Source: Pseudomonas entomophila L48 (GTDB lineage Bacteria; Pseudomonadota; Gammaproteobacteria; Pseudomonadales; Pseudomonadaceae). Taken from it: a stretch of 64,000 bases of DNA. Location: contig NC_008027.1 in NCBI RefSeq assembly GCF_000026105.1, forward strand, positions 3,672,501-3,736,500. Reading direction: 5' to 3'. The notes under the pieces were generated by a model that was given only the letters and a program-made list of their open reading frames with translations, had not been told where the DNA came from and did no database searches. Both the position numbers and the translations under genes were made by a program. This document shows, one piece after another, positions 25,664 to 34,147 of the stretch (the stretch's first letter is position 1; every line of letters starts with the position of its first letter).

Positions 25664-26731
25664 ATGAGCCACCCCCTCGACACCCTCTGGTACACCCGTT
25701 GCCCGGTGCCCACCGGCCTGGGCATCGCCGTGCAGCAAGGCTGGCTGCAGCAAGACCTGGCCGCCCTCGGCACCCGCGTGCAGTCGGTGCGCGAAGCCGA
25801 CGAGCAGGCCGTACGCGAATCGCACTTCGACCACACGTTGCGCAACTCGGTGCGCCACGGCGGCAGCATCCCGGCGATCTGGGCCCGCGCCCAAGGCCGC
25901 GAGACCCGCGTGATCGGCCTGTCCTGGGCCGACGAGGCGCAACTGATCCTGACCCGCCCGGACAGCGCCATCCACAGCGTTAAAGATCTCAAGGGCCGGC
26001 GTTTCGGCCTGCCCGACTGGGCCGCGGTGCAGATCGACTTCACCCGCGCCCAGGCCCTGCGCGGCCTGGAAAACGCGCTCAGGCTCGACGGCCTGCAAGT
26101 GGGCGACCTGCAACTGGTCAACTACCGCTACGCCGGCACCTTCAGCGACCGCCCGGTACGCAATGTCGCCGGCACTCCGGTATCCACCTCAGAGGGCGAA
26201 GGCCGCAACCTGGAACTGGCTGGCCTGCTGCGCGGCGAAGTGGACGCGATCTTCCTCAAGGGCGCCAGCGCCGTGCAGCTGGCCCACGCCTTCGGCCTGC
26301 GCACCGTGATCGACACCGGCAGCCACCCAGACCCACTGATCCGCTGCAACAACGGCACGCCACGCACCCTGGCCGTGGACAGCCACCTGCTCGAGCAGCA
26401 CCCACAGGTGGCCCACGCCATCCTCGCCAGCGTGCTGCGCGCCGAGCACTGGGCGCACCAGCACCCGGACGAAACCCGCCGCTACCTGGCGCACGAGACC
26501 AACAGCAGCGAGTACTGGGCCGCCGTGGCCTACGGCAACGACGCCCACCTGCGCCTGCGCACCGCCCTGGACGAGCAGGCCATCGACGCCCTGCAGGACT
26601 TCGTGCACTTCCTCCAGCGCTGGCACTTCATCCCCGCAAGCTTCGCGGTGCGCGACTGGATCGACCGGCAGCCGCTGGAAGCGCTGCTCGCCACGACAAC
26701 CCCCATGGACAGGAAGCCCGTCGCCCTATGA
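25664..26731 (+). CDS. DszB-like putative sulfinate desulfinase (paralogue 2)
   Basis: A 355-residue cytoplasmic protein with the periplasmic-binding fold but no signal peptide. Cys13 in WYTRCPVPT, and HFDHTLRNSVRHGG giving His54 and Arg64 plus GG, reproduce the Cys/His/Arg set of DszB with identical His-to-Arg spacing. FLKGASAVQLAHAFG and TGSHPDPLIRCNNGTPRT lie in the C-terminal lobe. Strong GAGGAG 7 nt before the ATG. It lies directly after an SsuD-like monooxygenase, so it probably takes over that enzyme's product and releases sulfite. A plain sulfonate-binding protein is the conventional label but would need export. Confidence 0.75.
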   Translation: MSHPLDTLWYTRCPVPTGLGIAVQQGWLQQDLAALGTRVQSVREADEQAVRESHFDHTLRNSVRHGGSIPAIWARAQGRETRVIGLSWADEAQLILTRPDSAIHSVKDLKGRRFGLPDWAAVQIDFTRAQALRGLENALRLDGLQVGDLQLVNYRYAGTFSDRPVRNVAGTPVSTSEGEGRNLELAGLLRGEVDAIFLKGASAVQLAHAFGLRTVIDTGSHPDPLIRCNNGTPRTLAVDSHLLEQHPQVAHAILASVLRAEHWAHQHPDETRRYLAHETNSSEYWAAVAYGNDAHLRLRTALDEQAIDALQDFVHFLQRWHFIPASFAVRDWIDRQPLEALLATTTPMDRKPVAL

Positions 26732-27786
26732 GCAAGCCCCTGGAAACCCTCTGGTACACCCACAGCCCGGTACCCACCGGCCTCGGCATCGCCGTGCAGT
26801 CCGGGCGCCTGGCCCAGGCCTTCGCACCGTTCGGCACGCGCATCCAGTCATTGCGTGAGTCCAGCGAACGTGAGGTACGCGAGGCCCACTACGACCACCA
26901 CCTGCAGAACTCGGTGCGCCACGGCGGCAGCATCCCGGCGATCTGGGCCTACGCCAGCGGCGTCGAGACCCGGGTGCTGGGGCTGAGCTGGATCGACGAG
27001 GTGCAGTTGATCCTCACCACCGAAGAAAGCGGCGTGCGCGGCATCCGCGACCTGAAGAACCGCCGCTTCGGCCTGCCCAAGTGGGCCAACGTGCAGATCG
27101 ATTTCACCCGCGCCCAGGCCCTGCGCGGCCTGGAGAACGCGCTCAAGCTCGAAGGGCTGAACGTGGCCGATGTCGAGCTGGTGGACTACCCCTACGGCGG
27201 CACCTACAGCGACGAACCCAAGCAGCACCTGTACGGCTCGGAAGTGGCCCTGGACACCCGCCGCGTGAGCCGGCGCAACAACGAGTTGATCGGCCTGCTG
27301 CGCGGCGACATCGACGCGATCTTCCTCAAGGGGGCCCACGCGGTGCAGCTGGCCCACGAGTTCGGCCTGCGCGTGGTGGTCGACACCGGCAGCCACCCCG
27401 ACCCACTGATCCGCAGCAACAACGGCACCCCACGCACGTTGACGGTGGACACCCACTTGCTGCACGAGCATTTCGACGCCAGCCGTATTTTGGTCGATAC
27501 CGTGCTGCGCACCGAGCAGTGGGCCTGGGCCAACCCCGAGGAGACCCGGCGCTTTCTCGCCCGCGAGCTGAACACCAGCGAGTACTGGGTGGCGGCGGCC
27601 TATGGCGAGGACGCCCACCGGCGCTTGCGCACGGCGCTGGATAGCCGGTCGATCGCGGCGTTGCAGGACTTCAGCGAGTTTCTCCATCGCTGGGGGTTCA
27701 TTCCACGGCGCATCGACGTGCGCGAATGGATCGACTCGAGCGTGCTGGAGCAGGTGATCGGGTCGACATCGCGCCTGGCGGTTTGA
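26728..27786 (+). CDS. DszB-like protein with Cys-to-Ser change (paralogue 3)
   Basis: A 352-residue close paralogue of the preceding gene and overlapping it by 4 nt (ATGA). The motif is WYTHSPVPT: the position of the catalytic Cys is Ser13 (codon AGC), while HYDHHLQNSVRHGG keeps His54 and Arg64. In DszB, Cys27Ser is the inactive variant used for substrate-bound structures (from memory). This protein may therefore be a non-catalytic partner, a ligand sensor, or an enzyme with a different reaction. No signal peptide. It ends the operon; a strong bidirectional terminator follows at about 27934. Confidence 0.75.
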   Translation: MSKPLETLWYTHSPVPTGLGIAVQSGRLAQAFAPFGTRIQSLRESSEREVREAHYDHHLQNSVRHGGSIPAIWAYASGVETRVLGLSWIDEVQLILTTEESGVRGIRDLKNRRFGLPKWANVQIDFTRAQALRGLENALKLEGLNVADVELVDYPYGGTYSDEPKQHLYGSEVALDTRRVSRRNNELIGLLRGDIDAIFLKGAHAVQLAHEFGLRVVVDTGSHPDPLIRSNNGTPRTLTVDTHLLHEHFDASRILVDTVLRTEQWAWANPEETRRFLARELNTSEYWVAAAYGEDAHRRLRTALDSRSIAALQDFSEFLHRWGFIPRRIDVREWIDSSVLEQVIGSTSRLAV

Positions 27787-27814
27787 ACGCGGCGCCGGGC
27801 AAGCCGGCCACTGC

Positions 27815-27931
27815 TCATATGAGGTCGAGCGGGTCGTCGAGGCTGGCGAACAGCTCGTCGAACGTCACCACGTTGATGTCCTGTTCCTTGGGCGCCATGG
27901 CCAGCGGTGCGGCCTGGGTGCTGGCGGCGTG
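27815..27931 (-). pseudogene. Orphan C-terminal tail of a second T6SS lipase
   Basis: Minus-strand frame ending at 27815. It encodes MAPKEQDINVVTFDELFASL followed by DDPLDLI and a stop. This parallels the tail of the intact lipase next door (MAP..., VTSDEIFAML, DPLDPLNLI, stop). There is no start signal or upstream body. It lies just downstream of the intact lipase gene and its terminator, as expected of a remnant left when an effector gene was replaced or duplicated. Confidence 0.65.
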
Positions 27932-27933
27932 GG

Positions 27934-27967
27934 AAGGGCCCGAGCGCACGCTCCGGGCCCTTTTTTA
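27934..27967. terminator. Strong intrinsic terminator between convergent operons
   Basis: GGGCCCGAGCG pairs with CGCTC(C)GGGCCC, followed on the plus strand by six T; preceding A residues are few, so it works best rightward. The lipase stop codon TAA (27967-27965) overlaps the T-tract. Confidence 0.8.
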
Positions 27968-30157
27968 TATCAAGTTCAGGGGATCCAACGGATCGCTCTC
28001 GGCATCGAGCATGGCGAAGATTTCGTCGGAGGTGACTTGGATTATCGGTGGCTCGTTCGAAGGAAGCTCGGCGGGGGCCATGACAAGCTGCTCTTCGCGG
28101 TTGTTCACGTCATGGGCGTGCCAGCGGGCGAGTACGGTTTCGAGTTCGGGGTGGTTGGCGAGCGAGCCGTAGACCTGGGCTGCGGTGACGGTGGTGGTGG
28201 CGAGCGCAGAAAGCCGCGTCAGGGTGGCTTCGAGTCGGCGGCGTTCCTCCTGCATGATTTGCAGCCGGTTTTCATGTTGACGACGGTGTGGGTCCGCCTG
28301 CTTGATCGACGCCTGCCTGCGCTGGATCTGTTCATCGAATGAAACCAGCATTGCGCGGATCAGCGACAGTTCACGGCGGGTGACAGGAGGTGTGTTGGCC
28401 TGCAGGACCTCCTGATGGCGGCGCAACGCGGCCCAGCAGGCGGGGATATAGGCAACCATGAAATGGTCGCCGACCCTGAACAGTTGATCCATGAACGCCA
28501 TACGTTCGGGCAGGCCATACTCGTGCCGCAGCATGCGGTTGCACAGCGCTTGCTCGGTGATGGTGCTGCAGCCGGGCGTCCACAGCACGGCGGATTGACG
28601 GCCAGGCGCGAAGGGAATGCTCATGAAATGGCGCAATTCGCCGTGGTGCTCGTAGGATTCGGCCAGTTCGAAACCGAGACTGCTGAGCACCGTCTTCATC
28701 CCCAGGGGCGCTTGCATATGGGCCTGCGCGACATCCTGCCGGACCCGCTCGAAGGGACGGTGCATCCAGCTGGCGGGGACACTGGGGACCGGGTCGTTGT
28801 CGTTGACGATGCGGTGGTGAACCAGATTGGCAGCGCCTTGCATGAAGGTGGCGTCGCCGGCGCGGGGGGCACCGAAGGTGTAGAGTTGGATGTCGATGCC
28901 ATCTGTTTGGCGGCGAAGCATTTCCGCCAGAAGCAAGGCGACTGCACCGCCAAGGCTGTGGCCGCAGATGACCAGCCGTTGATGGGTGTGGAACCTGTCC
29001 ATGTACTCCCGGACGAAATTATAGGCTTGCATAGCGGATTCATAGAATCCTCGATGAACTCGCCCTTCCCCTTCATTGAACTCCACCTGTAACGCATCTG
29101 CATCCCGAAGCGCATCGGCCATGAATTCGCTGGTACCCCGGATTGCTATCAACATCTGATCAGGCGTGTGAACAATAAATGCCTGAGTATCCGTTGCGTT
29201 GAACCGATTTCTGTCATCAAGAAAATGAAGCTTGGCGGGATGCTCTTGAAGATCTCTCTGTTCCGGATGGTTGTAGGGATACAGGTCGGGATCAAAAGGC
29301 GCGATTTCCCATCGCTGCGAGTACGGCACTTCTTCATAGAACGGGTAGAACGACTGCGTCAGTTTCGTATCGACCCTCCAGATCTCCCTGAATGCACTCA
29401 GCGACTCGGCAAACCAGTTGCCAACGCTGGGCTCAAGGGGAAAGCTGACCGTCGATGCCCGGACCGGGTGCCCATCCGGTTCTTGCCCGAACGGCGAATA
29501 GCTCAGCGTGGCCATGAGTGCCAGCTGATACATATTCAACACACAAAAACCTGGATCCTTCGACAGCACCAACCGCAAGGCGCGCAGGGGGCGGACTTCC
29601 AGCACCGTGTGCTGGTTGGGCCTCAGGCACACGCCGTGGGCACCATGCCCGCGCATGAGTTTTTTTGCGTGTTTCTCCAAAGGAAAATTAGACTTTGTCG
29701 GGGGAGGTAGATGGCAGGCGTACCGGACAAGATCACGAACCTCGACCTGGAAAAAGTGGTCGCACAAGGCTTGAGCAGGGTTGTCCAAGGACCGGGAGCC
29801 ATCTTCATGTCTGAACCGAGTAGCTTCTGCGCGAACTTGTAGCTCCGTAATTTTTAAAGGGTAAAATTTTCGCTCGATCAAAGTCGTATAAAACTCATCG
29901 ACACCGATATAGCCTGTCAAAAGTGTAACAACCAACCCGCCACTATAGTGCGCTATAACAGTACCCTTCCCTTGAACATCCAGCACCCCTTGATAAGTCA
30001 CTCCCTCCCGATCGATTGCCTCATAGCCTAGCCCTGCATATGGCTCGCCTTGTCCAAACTCATCGACTAACTGAAAGCTGGTCCGGCAGTCCTGTATCGG
30101 GCAAGCGAAAATTTTCGGGTTAATGGGCAATGACAATTCGTCCACGATATCTTTCAT
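27965..30157 (-). CDS. Class 3 lipase, putative type VI secretion effector (Tle-like)
   Basis: A 730-residue protein with a class 3 lipase core: nucleophile elbow GHSLGG with Ser401, AIRGTSEF upstream (oxyanion region), and DPVPSVPASWMHRP holding the likely acid. No signal peptide. Last gene of the vgrG-DUF4123-lipoprotein unit, the usual setting of a phospholipase effector delivered on a VgrG spike. The C-terminal third is helical (coiled-coil-like around 630-680). A short conserved tail, DEIFAML..DPLD, is duplicated just downstream as an orphan. The N-terminal part is AT-richer than the rest. Target would be membranes of rival cells. Confidence 0.8.
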   Translation of the reverse strand: MKDIVDELSLPINPKIFACPIQDCRTSFQLVDEFGQGEPYAGLGYEAIDREGVTYQGVLDVQGKGTVIAHYSGGLVVTLLTGYIGVDEFYTTLIERKFYPLKITELQVRAEATRFRHEDGSRSLDNPAQALCDHFFQVEVRDLVRYACHLPPPTKSNFPLEKHAKKLMRGHGAHGVCLRPNQHTVLEVRPLRALRLVLSKDPGFCVLNMYQLALMATLSYSPFGQEPDGHPVRASTVSFPLEPSVGNWFAESLSAFREIWRVDTKLTQSFYPFYEEVPYSQRWEIAPFDPDLYPYNHPEQRDLQEHPAKLHFLDDRNRFNATDTQAFIVHTPDQMLIAIRGTSEFMADALRDADALQVEFNEGEGRVHRGFYESAMQAYNFVREYMDRFHTHQRLVICGHSLGGAVALLLAEMLRRQTDGIDIQLYTFGAPRAGDATFMQGAANLVHHRIVNDNDPVPSVPASWMHRPFERVRQDVAQAHMQAPLGMKTVLSSLGFELAESYEHHGELRHFMSIPFAPGRQSAVLWTPGCSTITEQALCNRMLRHEYGLPERMAFMDQLFRVGDHFMVAYIPACWAALRRHQEVLQANTPPVTRRELSLIRAMLVSFDEQIQRRQASIKQADPHRRQHENRLQIMQEERRRLEATLTRLSALATTTVTAAQVYGSLANHPELETVLARWHAHDVNNREEQLVMAPAELPSNEPPIIQVTSDEIFAMLDAESDPLDPLNLI

Positions 30158-30165
30158 AACAGTTG

Positions 30166-30948
30166 CTACTCCTTACACCCAGGATGAATTGTGCAAATTT
30201 CGCCATTCGGCCCCGTAAAATGACTGAAATCAGATGTGTTACCTCTGCAAAAGGCATAAGGATCTTCAAAACCTTTACCCATACATCTTTTCCACCCGTT
30301 TGGAAATTTGACCCACCTCCCGCCTTCGCCCGGCTCCTCCTCTTCAAGCAAACGAACATTCATTTTTATGGTCTTCCCCGGTAGTTGATCCAATGTATAA
30401 GCGGCATACACTATCCCTAATCCGATTTCTCCACGACTGACATCCTGCCGACAACTCAACATCTTTCTCAATTGGCGATTTTTTCCCATCGTTCTAAACA
30501 TCCAATGGCATTCACCATAAAAAACATCTTCACCATCTTTTTTGAATGTGCGTTTATTTTTACCTTCATATTCAGAATAAATATGCATACCCGCACGCGC
30601 ATAACTATCCACCCTATTGACCCGGGTCGCCTCTGACCACCGTGCAAATATCTTTATCTCGACAGTTTTCAATACCATCTGACAGCCCTTTATCAGAGTG
30701 CGTATTTGTATCTCTATTTCTGGCTTGTACTCTCCCAGCCAAGGTCGGTTATATTCCGGCATGGTGCGTGTCCAGTCTGTGACGGTGCATGGGGTACCAG
30801 GCTCCGGTTCATAGAGTGCGCCCGCCCAATAAGAAAAATTCGGCGGTAACTCCCCCACCAGTGTGAAAGTATTCGGCTGCCATTCAGAGCAGCTGGTCTG
30901 TAGCAATACGGCCGCTACAACAACTCCTCGTTTCCTCCAAGACTTCAT
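30166..30948 (-). CDS. Lipoprotein, candidate immunity protein for the lipase effector
   Basis: A 260-residue protein with a lipoprotein signal (VVVAAVLLQTSC, lipobox ending at Cys20), so tethered in the periplasm. No recognised domain; several Cys in the mature part could form disulfides. It is low in GC compared with its neighbours. It starts 1 nt after the adaptor gene ends, and the lipase starts 8 nt after it. Immunity proteins for Tle phospholipases are often periplasmic lipoproteins, which supports that role. The order, immunity before effector, is less common. Confidence 0.7.
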   Translation of the reverse strand: MKSWRKRGVVVAAVLLQTSCSEWQPNTFTLVGELPPNFSYWAGALYEPEPGTPCTVTDWTRTMPEYNRPWLGEYKPEIEIQIRTLIKGCQMVLKTVEIKIFARWSEATRVNRVDSYARAGMHIYSEYEGKNKRTFKKDGEDVFYGECHWMFRTMGKNRQLRKMLSCRQDVSRGEIGLGIVYAAYTLDQLPGKTIKMNVRLLEEEEPGEGGRWVKFPNGWKRCMGKGFEDPYAFCRGNTSDFSHFTGPNGEICTIHPGCKE

Positions 30949-30949
30949 T

Positions 30950-31774
30950 TCACGTTCTCCCTTGCTCTAATGGCGCAATCCGTCGCATCCGCTGAAAATG
31001 TGCCTCGGGTGTTTCCTCCGGCCACCGCGCCCAGTCCTCCCCGACCTTGAACCCCGGCGAGCGCAAGCTGCTGAGCAACAGAAACTCCAACTGCGCAGAC
31101 GCCTCCCAACCCCAGGCCTTGGCCTGCTCCAGCCGTCGCCCAAGCCAGGCCTCGTGGTCCTGTTCACTCGCCAGTTGCAGATAGCGTTCGTAGTCATACC
31201 GCACCAGGTACCGGTCAGCATTCACAAGCAGCGTCACCTCGGCGGCAGGTGCCGGCACCCGCAGCCAGGCTGGCTCGGAGGGCACGGGGTAGCTACCGGG
31301 GGCCGGGTTATCCACAACCCGCCAGACATCCGTTTGCCAGTAACAGAGGCTGAGGGTCGGGCCGAGGTAAGCTGGCAGTTCAACCTGAGTCAGGGCATTC
31401 AGGGCACGGGCCAGCACGCGGTTATCGTGAAAGCGGTACAGCCCGTGCCCAACCATCAGCCGCGCCCGCCAGTGGCTGAGCCAGCCCACCCAGTCGCCGG
31501 GCGCCAGGCTCGCCAGCCAACCCCAATGCGTCTGCGGCGCCGAAAGGTCCGGCTCGGCCAGGCGCAGTTCGGCATCGCCGACGAGGAATGCGACCGGCCC
31601 GGCACCGGCCAGCTGGGCTGCTGGTGTCTGGTTGTACAAGGCGCTCCAACGGTCGCTACCCAACGTCGCCATCAACACTTGCCGAGTGCGAGCCTCGCCA
31701 TCCAGCAACAGCACAACCTCACGGCCCTGGGCACGTTGCGCGGCCATCCACAGCCACGGATCCTGATTGTTCAT
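30950..31774 (-). CDS. DUF4123 effector adaptor (Tap)
   Basis: A 274-residue DUF4123 protein. This family acts as chaperone/adaptor that loads effectors onto VgrG. The ATG overlaps the vgrG stop in an ATGA junction, and the frame-consistent earlier start at 31798 lies inside vgrG. The N-terminal lobe (VVLLLDGEARTRQVL) and the LLDHRW-type central segment replaced here by WLSHWRARLMVG are typical. It links the spike to the lipase encoded two genes later. Confidence 0.82.
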   Translation of the reverse strand: MNNQDPWLWMAAQRAQGREVVLLLDGEARTRQVLMATLGSDRWSALYNQTPAAQLAGAGPVAFLVGDAELRLAEPDLSAPQTHWGWLASLAPGDWVGWLSHWRARLMVGHGLYRFHDNRVLARALNALTQVELPAYLGPTLSLCYWQTDVWRVVDNPAPGSYPVPSEPAWLRVPAPAAEVTLLVNADRYLVRYDYERYLQLASEQDHEAWLGRRLEQAKAWGWEASAQLEFLLLSSLRSPGFKVGEDWARWPEETPEAHFQRMRRIAPLEQGRT

Positions 31775-33828
31775 CGAGTACCTCCAAGCGGCAGGCACCG
31801 ACCATTGGCGCAGGCCTCGCAGAGCGGGCAGTAGTCCTGGTCGGCCTGTTTGCTTGCCGCTACCAGGGCCAGCATCACTGGCGCCACCACCTTGGGCAGC
31901 GCGGCTGGCCCTTGGCTGCCCGCCAGCTCAGGCGGCAGCGGAGCCACCGCTTGGCTGGCCGCCGGCGCCCCACCGATCTGGATCGGGCTGCTGCAGAAAA
32001 TCCCCGCGCCATTGATCACCAAGTGCTGCCCGCCAACCTTGAGGGTGATGCTGGCACCGCCCTCCACCACCACCTCGCCGTCCGCCGACACCTGCACCTG
32101 GCGCCCGGCGTGTTGCACCAGCACCGTGCCCACGCGGGTCTGGCTGCCCTCCTCGACCACCAAGTGGTCGCTGGCCCGCACCAGCACCTGCCGATGCCCG
32201 CCGACGGTGCGCTGCTCCTCGGCCTCCAGGGTGACCCGGCTGGGCCCCTTCACCCGCACCTCGCGCCGGCCACCGATTGCCTCATGGCTGTCGTTGCCCA
32301 CCTGCCGCTCGTAGTCGCGCTGGGCGCGCAGGTACAGCAGCTCCTGCCCCGCGCGGTCCTCCATGGCCAGTTCGTTGTAGCCCCCGCCGCCACCCAGGCT
32401 GCGGCTGCGCAACACCGTGCGGCTGCGGTTTTCGGGCAAGGCATAGGGTGGCGGGTGCAGGCTGTCGGGCAGGCAGCCGCTGACCACGGGCTGGTCGGGG
32501 TCGTTGTCGAGGAAGCTGACCACCACCGCCATGCCGACCCGGGGCAGCGTGACCGCGCCGTAACGGTCGCCGGACCAGCTGGACAGCACCCGCAACCAGC
32601 AGCTGGTGTGCGCGTCGCCCCGGCCTTCGCGGTCCCAGTGGAACTGCACCTTGACCCTGCCCAGGGCGTCGCAATACACCTCCTCGCCGGGTGGGCCGGT
32701 GACCTTGGCCACCTGGCCGCCGGGCACCTGCGGCCGGGGCCGGGCCAGCGGCGGGCGGAACAGCACGTCCCAGGGGATGGCGTTGAAGGTGTTGCTGTAG
32801 CGCGTCTGCGCGTCGGCTGCGGCGTGCTCCTCGAGCACCTGGGGCTGTTGGCCCTCGTGGTGGACGTGGGTGAGCAGCCACAGGTCGTTCCAGGCCTCGC
32901 GGGGGTGGTCGTTCAGCTGCAGCAGATGGCCGCTGCGCAGAAACGCCGCGTCGCTGGCTCCTTCGGCCAGGCAATGGTTGAAGCGACAACGCTGCAACGC
33001 CCGCTTGCTCAGCGAAGCGCCCCGCTGCTGGTCGAGGGTCTGGCGCAGGCTGCCAGGGTAGGCGTAGTGCTCCAGGGGCAGCACCTGGGCCTCGCCGGTG
33101 CTGCTCGGGTAGGCCAGCGGCAGCGCGGCCTTGCGAAAGTCATGGTCGCGCAGCTCCACCTGGTTGACCGCGGTGCGCACGCTCACGCCGAACTGGCTGA
33201 CCACCTGGGTGTCGGCCTGCAGGCCGGTGGGGGGATGAAAGCCCAGGGCGCGCCCGAGCCGGGGGAAGTGCGACTGGTGGTCGGCGAACACCACGCCGTG
33301 GCCCTGGCGCGAATGCTGGAAGTGGTAGTGGATGCCGTCTTCCTGGCACAGCCGTTCGATGAACGCCAGGTCGCTCTCGCCGTACTGCACGCAGTACTCA
33401 CGCGGTGGATAGGGTTCTTCGAGGAGGAAGCGGTAGCTGTCACCCAGCAGCCCGTGCTCTTCGAGCACCTGGCCGATGATCTGCGCCACCGTGCGCTGCT
33501 GGAAGACCCGGTAGTTGGTGCGCAGGCCCAGCCGCGCCAACCGTGGCTCCAGCCGGGCGTGGTAGTGCGTGAGGCGGTCGCCGATCACGCCCTGGCGGAA
33601 CCGGCTGATGACACCGTGGATACCGCAGTCCAGGCCGTCGAAGGCGAGAAAGGCCGGTTGGTTGAGCATCCGCTCGAGCGGCAGGCGGGCATTTTCGCTG
33701 ACCAGTTCGAGCTCGAAGCGGTAGAGCCTGCTGATGTATTCGTCGCCGCTGAATTTCAGGACCTGAAGCTCAGGCTGGACTGCCGGTACATGAAACCGCA
33801 GGCGGTCGGGGGGTAATGAGTCGAACAT
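31771..33828 (-). CDS. vgrG: Type VI secretion spike protein VgrG (TssI)
   Basis: A 685-residue VgrG: gp27-like N-terminal domains (LKFSGDEYISRLYRFELELVS; YGESDLAFIERLCQEDGIHY), the gp5-like OB fold (VTGPPGEEVYCDALGRVKVQ, SWSGDRYGAVTLPRVGMAVV), and the beta-helix repeats, followed by a short C-terminal extension with CPLCEAC. It is an orphan vgrG with its own cargo; no T6SS structural genes occur in the window. First gene of a four-gene leftward unit. Confidence 0.93.
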   Translation of the reverse strand: MFDSLPPDRLRFHVPAVQPELQVLKFSGDEYISRLYRFELELVSENARLPLERMLNQPAFLAFDGLDCGIHGVISRFRQGVIGDRLTHYHARLEPRLARLGLRTNYRVFQQRTVAQIIGQVLEEHGLLGDSYRFLLEEPYPPREYCVQYGESDLAFIERLCQEDGIHYHFQHSRQGHGVVFADHQSHFPRLGRALGFHPPTGLQADTQVVSQFGVSVRTAVNQVELRDHDFRKAALPLAYPSSTGEAQVLPLEHYAYPGSLRQTLDQQRGASLSKRALQRCRFNHCLAEGASDAAFLRSGHLLQLNDHPREAWNDLWLLTHVHHEGQQPQVLEEHAAADAQTRYSNTFNAIPWDVLFRPPLARPRPQVPGGQVAKVTGPPGEEVYCDALGRVKVQFHWDREGRGDAHTSCWLRVLSSWSGDRYGAVTLPRVGMAVVVSFLDNDPDQPVVSGCLPDSLHPPPYALPENRSRTVLRSRSLGGGGGYNELAMEDRAGQELLYLRAQRDYERQVGNDSHEAIGGRREVRVKGPSRVTLEAEEQRTVGGHRQVLVRASDHLVVEEGSQTRVGTVLVQHAGRQVQVSADGEVVVEGGASITLKVGGQHLVINGAGIFCSSPIQIGGAPAASQAVAPLPPELAGSQGPAALPKVVAPVMLALVAASKQADQDYCPLCEACANGRCLPLGGTR

Positions 33829-33989
33829 CCGTTGTCCCTGGTTGGGCCACCTTGGCCGGGGCGCAGCATTGCCCCCTGCAAAGTGGGGAAAACCGCCAAG
33901 CTAGCGGAACTTCTCCGCCAGATATGCAGGACCGATCCGAGCTCGCGTAGGAGCTTTCCTTGGAACGCGTAAGACATTTATGAAGCCCC

Positions 33990-34002
33990 TGCTGCGCCAG
34001 CA
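33990..34002 (+). promoter_or_regulatory. Candidate SfnR site, TGCTG-N3-CAGCA
   Basis: Perfect inverted repeat with spacer CGC, 89 nt upstream of the sigma-54 promoter of the TonB receptor gene. Confidence 0.55.
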
Positions 34003-34090
34003 ACACCCAGCAAGCACCTCTCTGTTGTCCAATCCGCACAGCGCCTGAAAAAATCCAATAAAAACAAGTAAAAACAATAAGTTATGAGAC

Positions 34091-34106
34091 TGGCACAGTC
34101 CCTGCT
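34091..34106 (+). promoter_or_regulatory. Sigma-54 (-24/-12) promoter
   Basis: TGGCACAGTCCCTGCT with GG (34092-34093) and GC (34104-34105) 10 nt apart, 42 nt before the receptor ATG. Confidence 0.7.
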
Positions 34107-34147
34107 CCAGCACTCCCCAACAACGTTTCAATATGGGGAGACTCCAC

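Larger units (their letters stand above)
33829..34147. promoter_or_regulatory. Divergent region vgrG / TonB receptor
   Basis: Contains the leftward vgrG promoter (not resolved), a TGCTG-N3-CAGCA palindrome at 33990-34002, an A-rich stretch (about 34045-34080) and a rightward sigma-54 promoter at 34091-34106. No gene seen. Confidence 0.55.

Noticed and set aside
31588..33816. 742-aa plus-strand frame opposite vgrG
   Set aside because: Complement of a clear VgrG; no recognisable domain.
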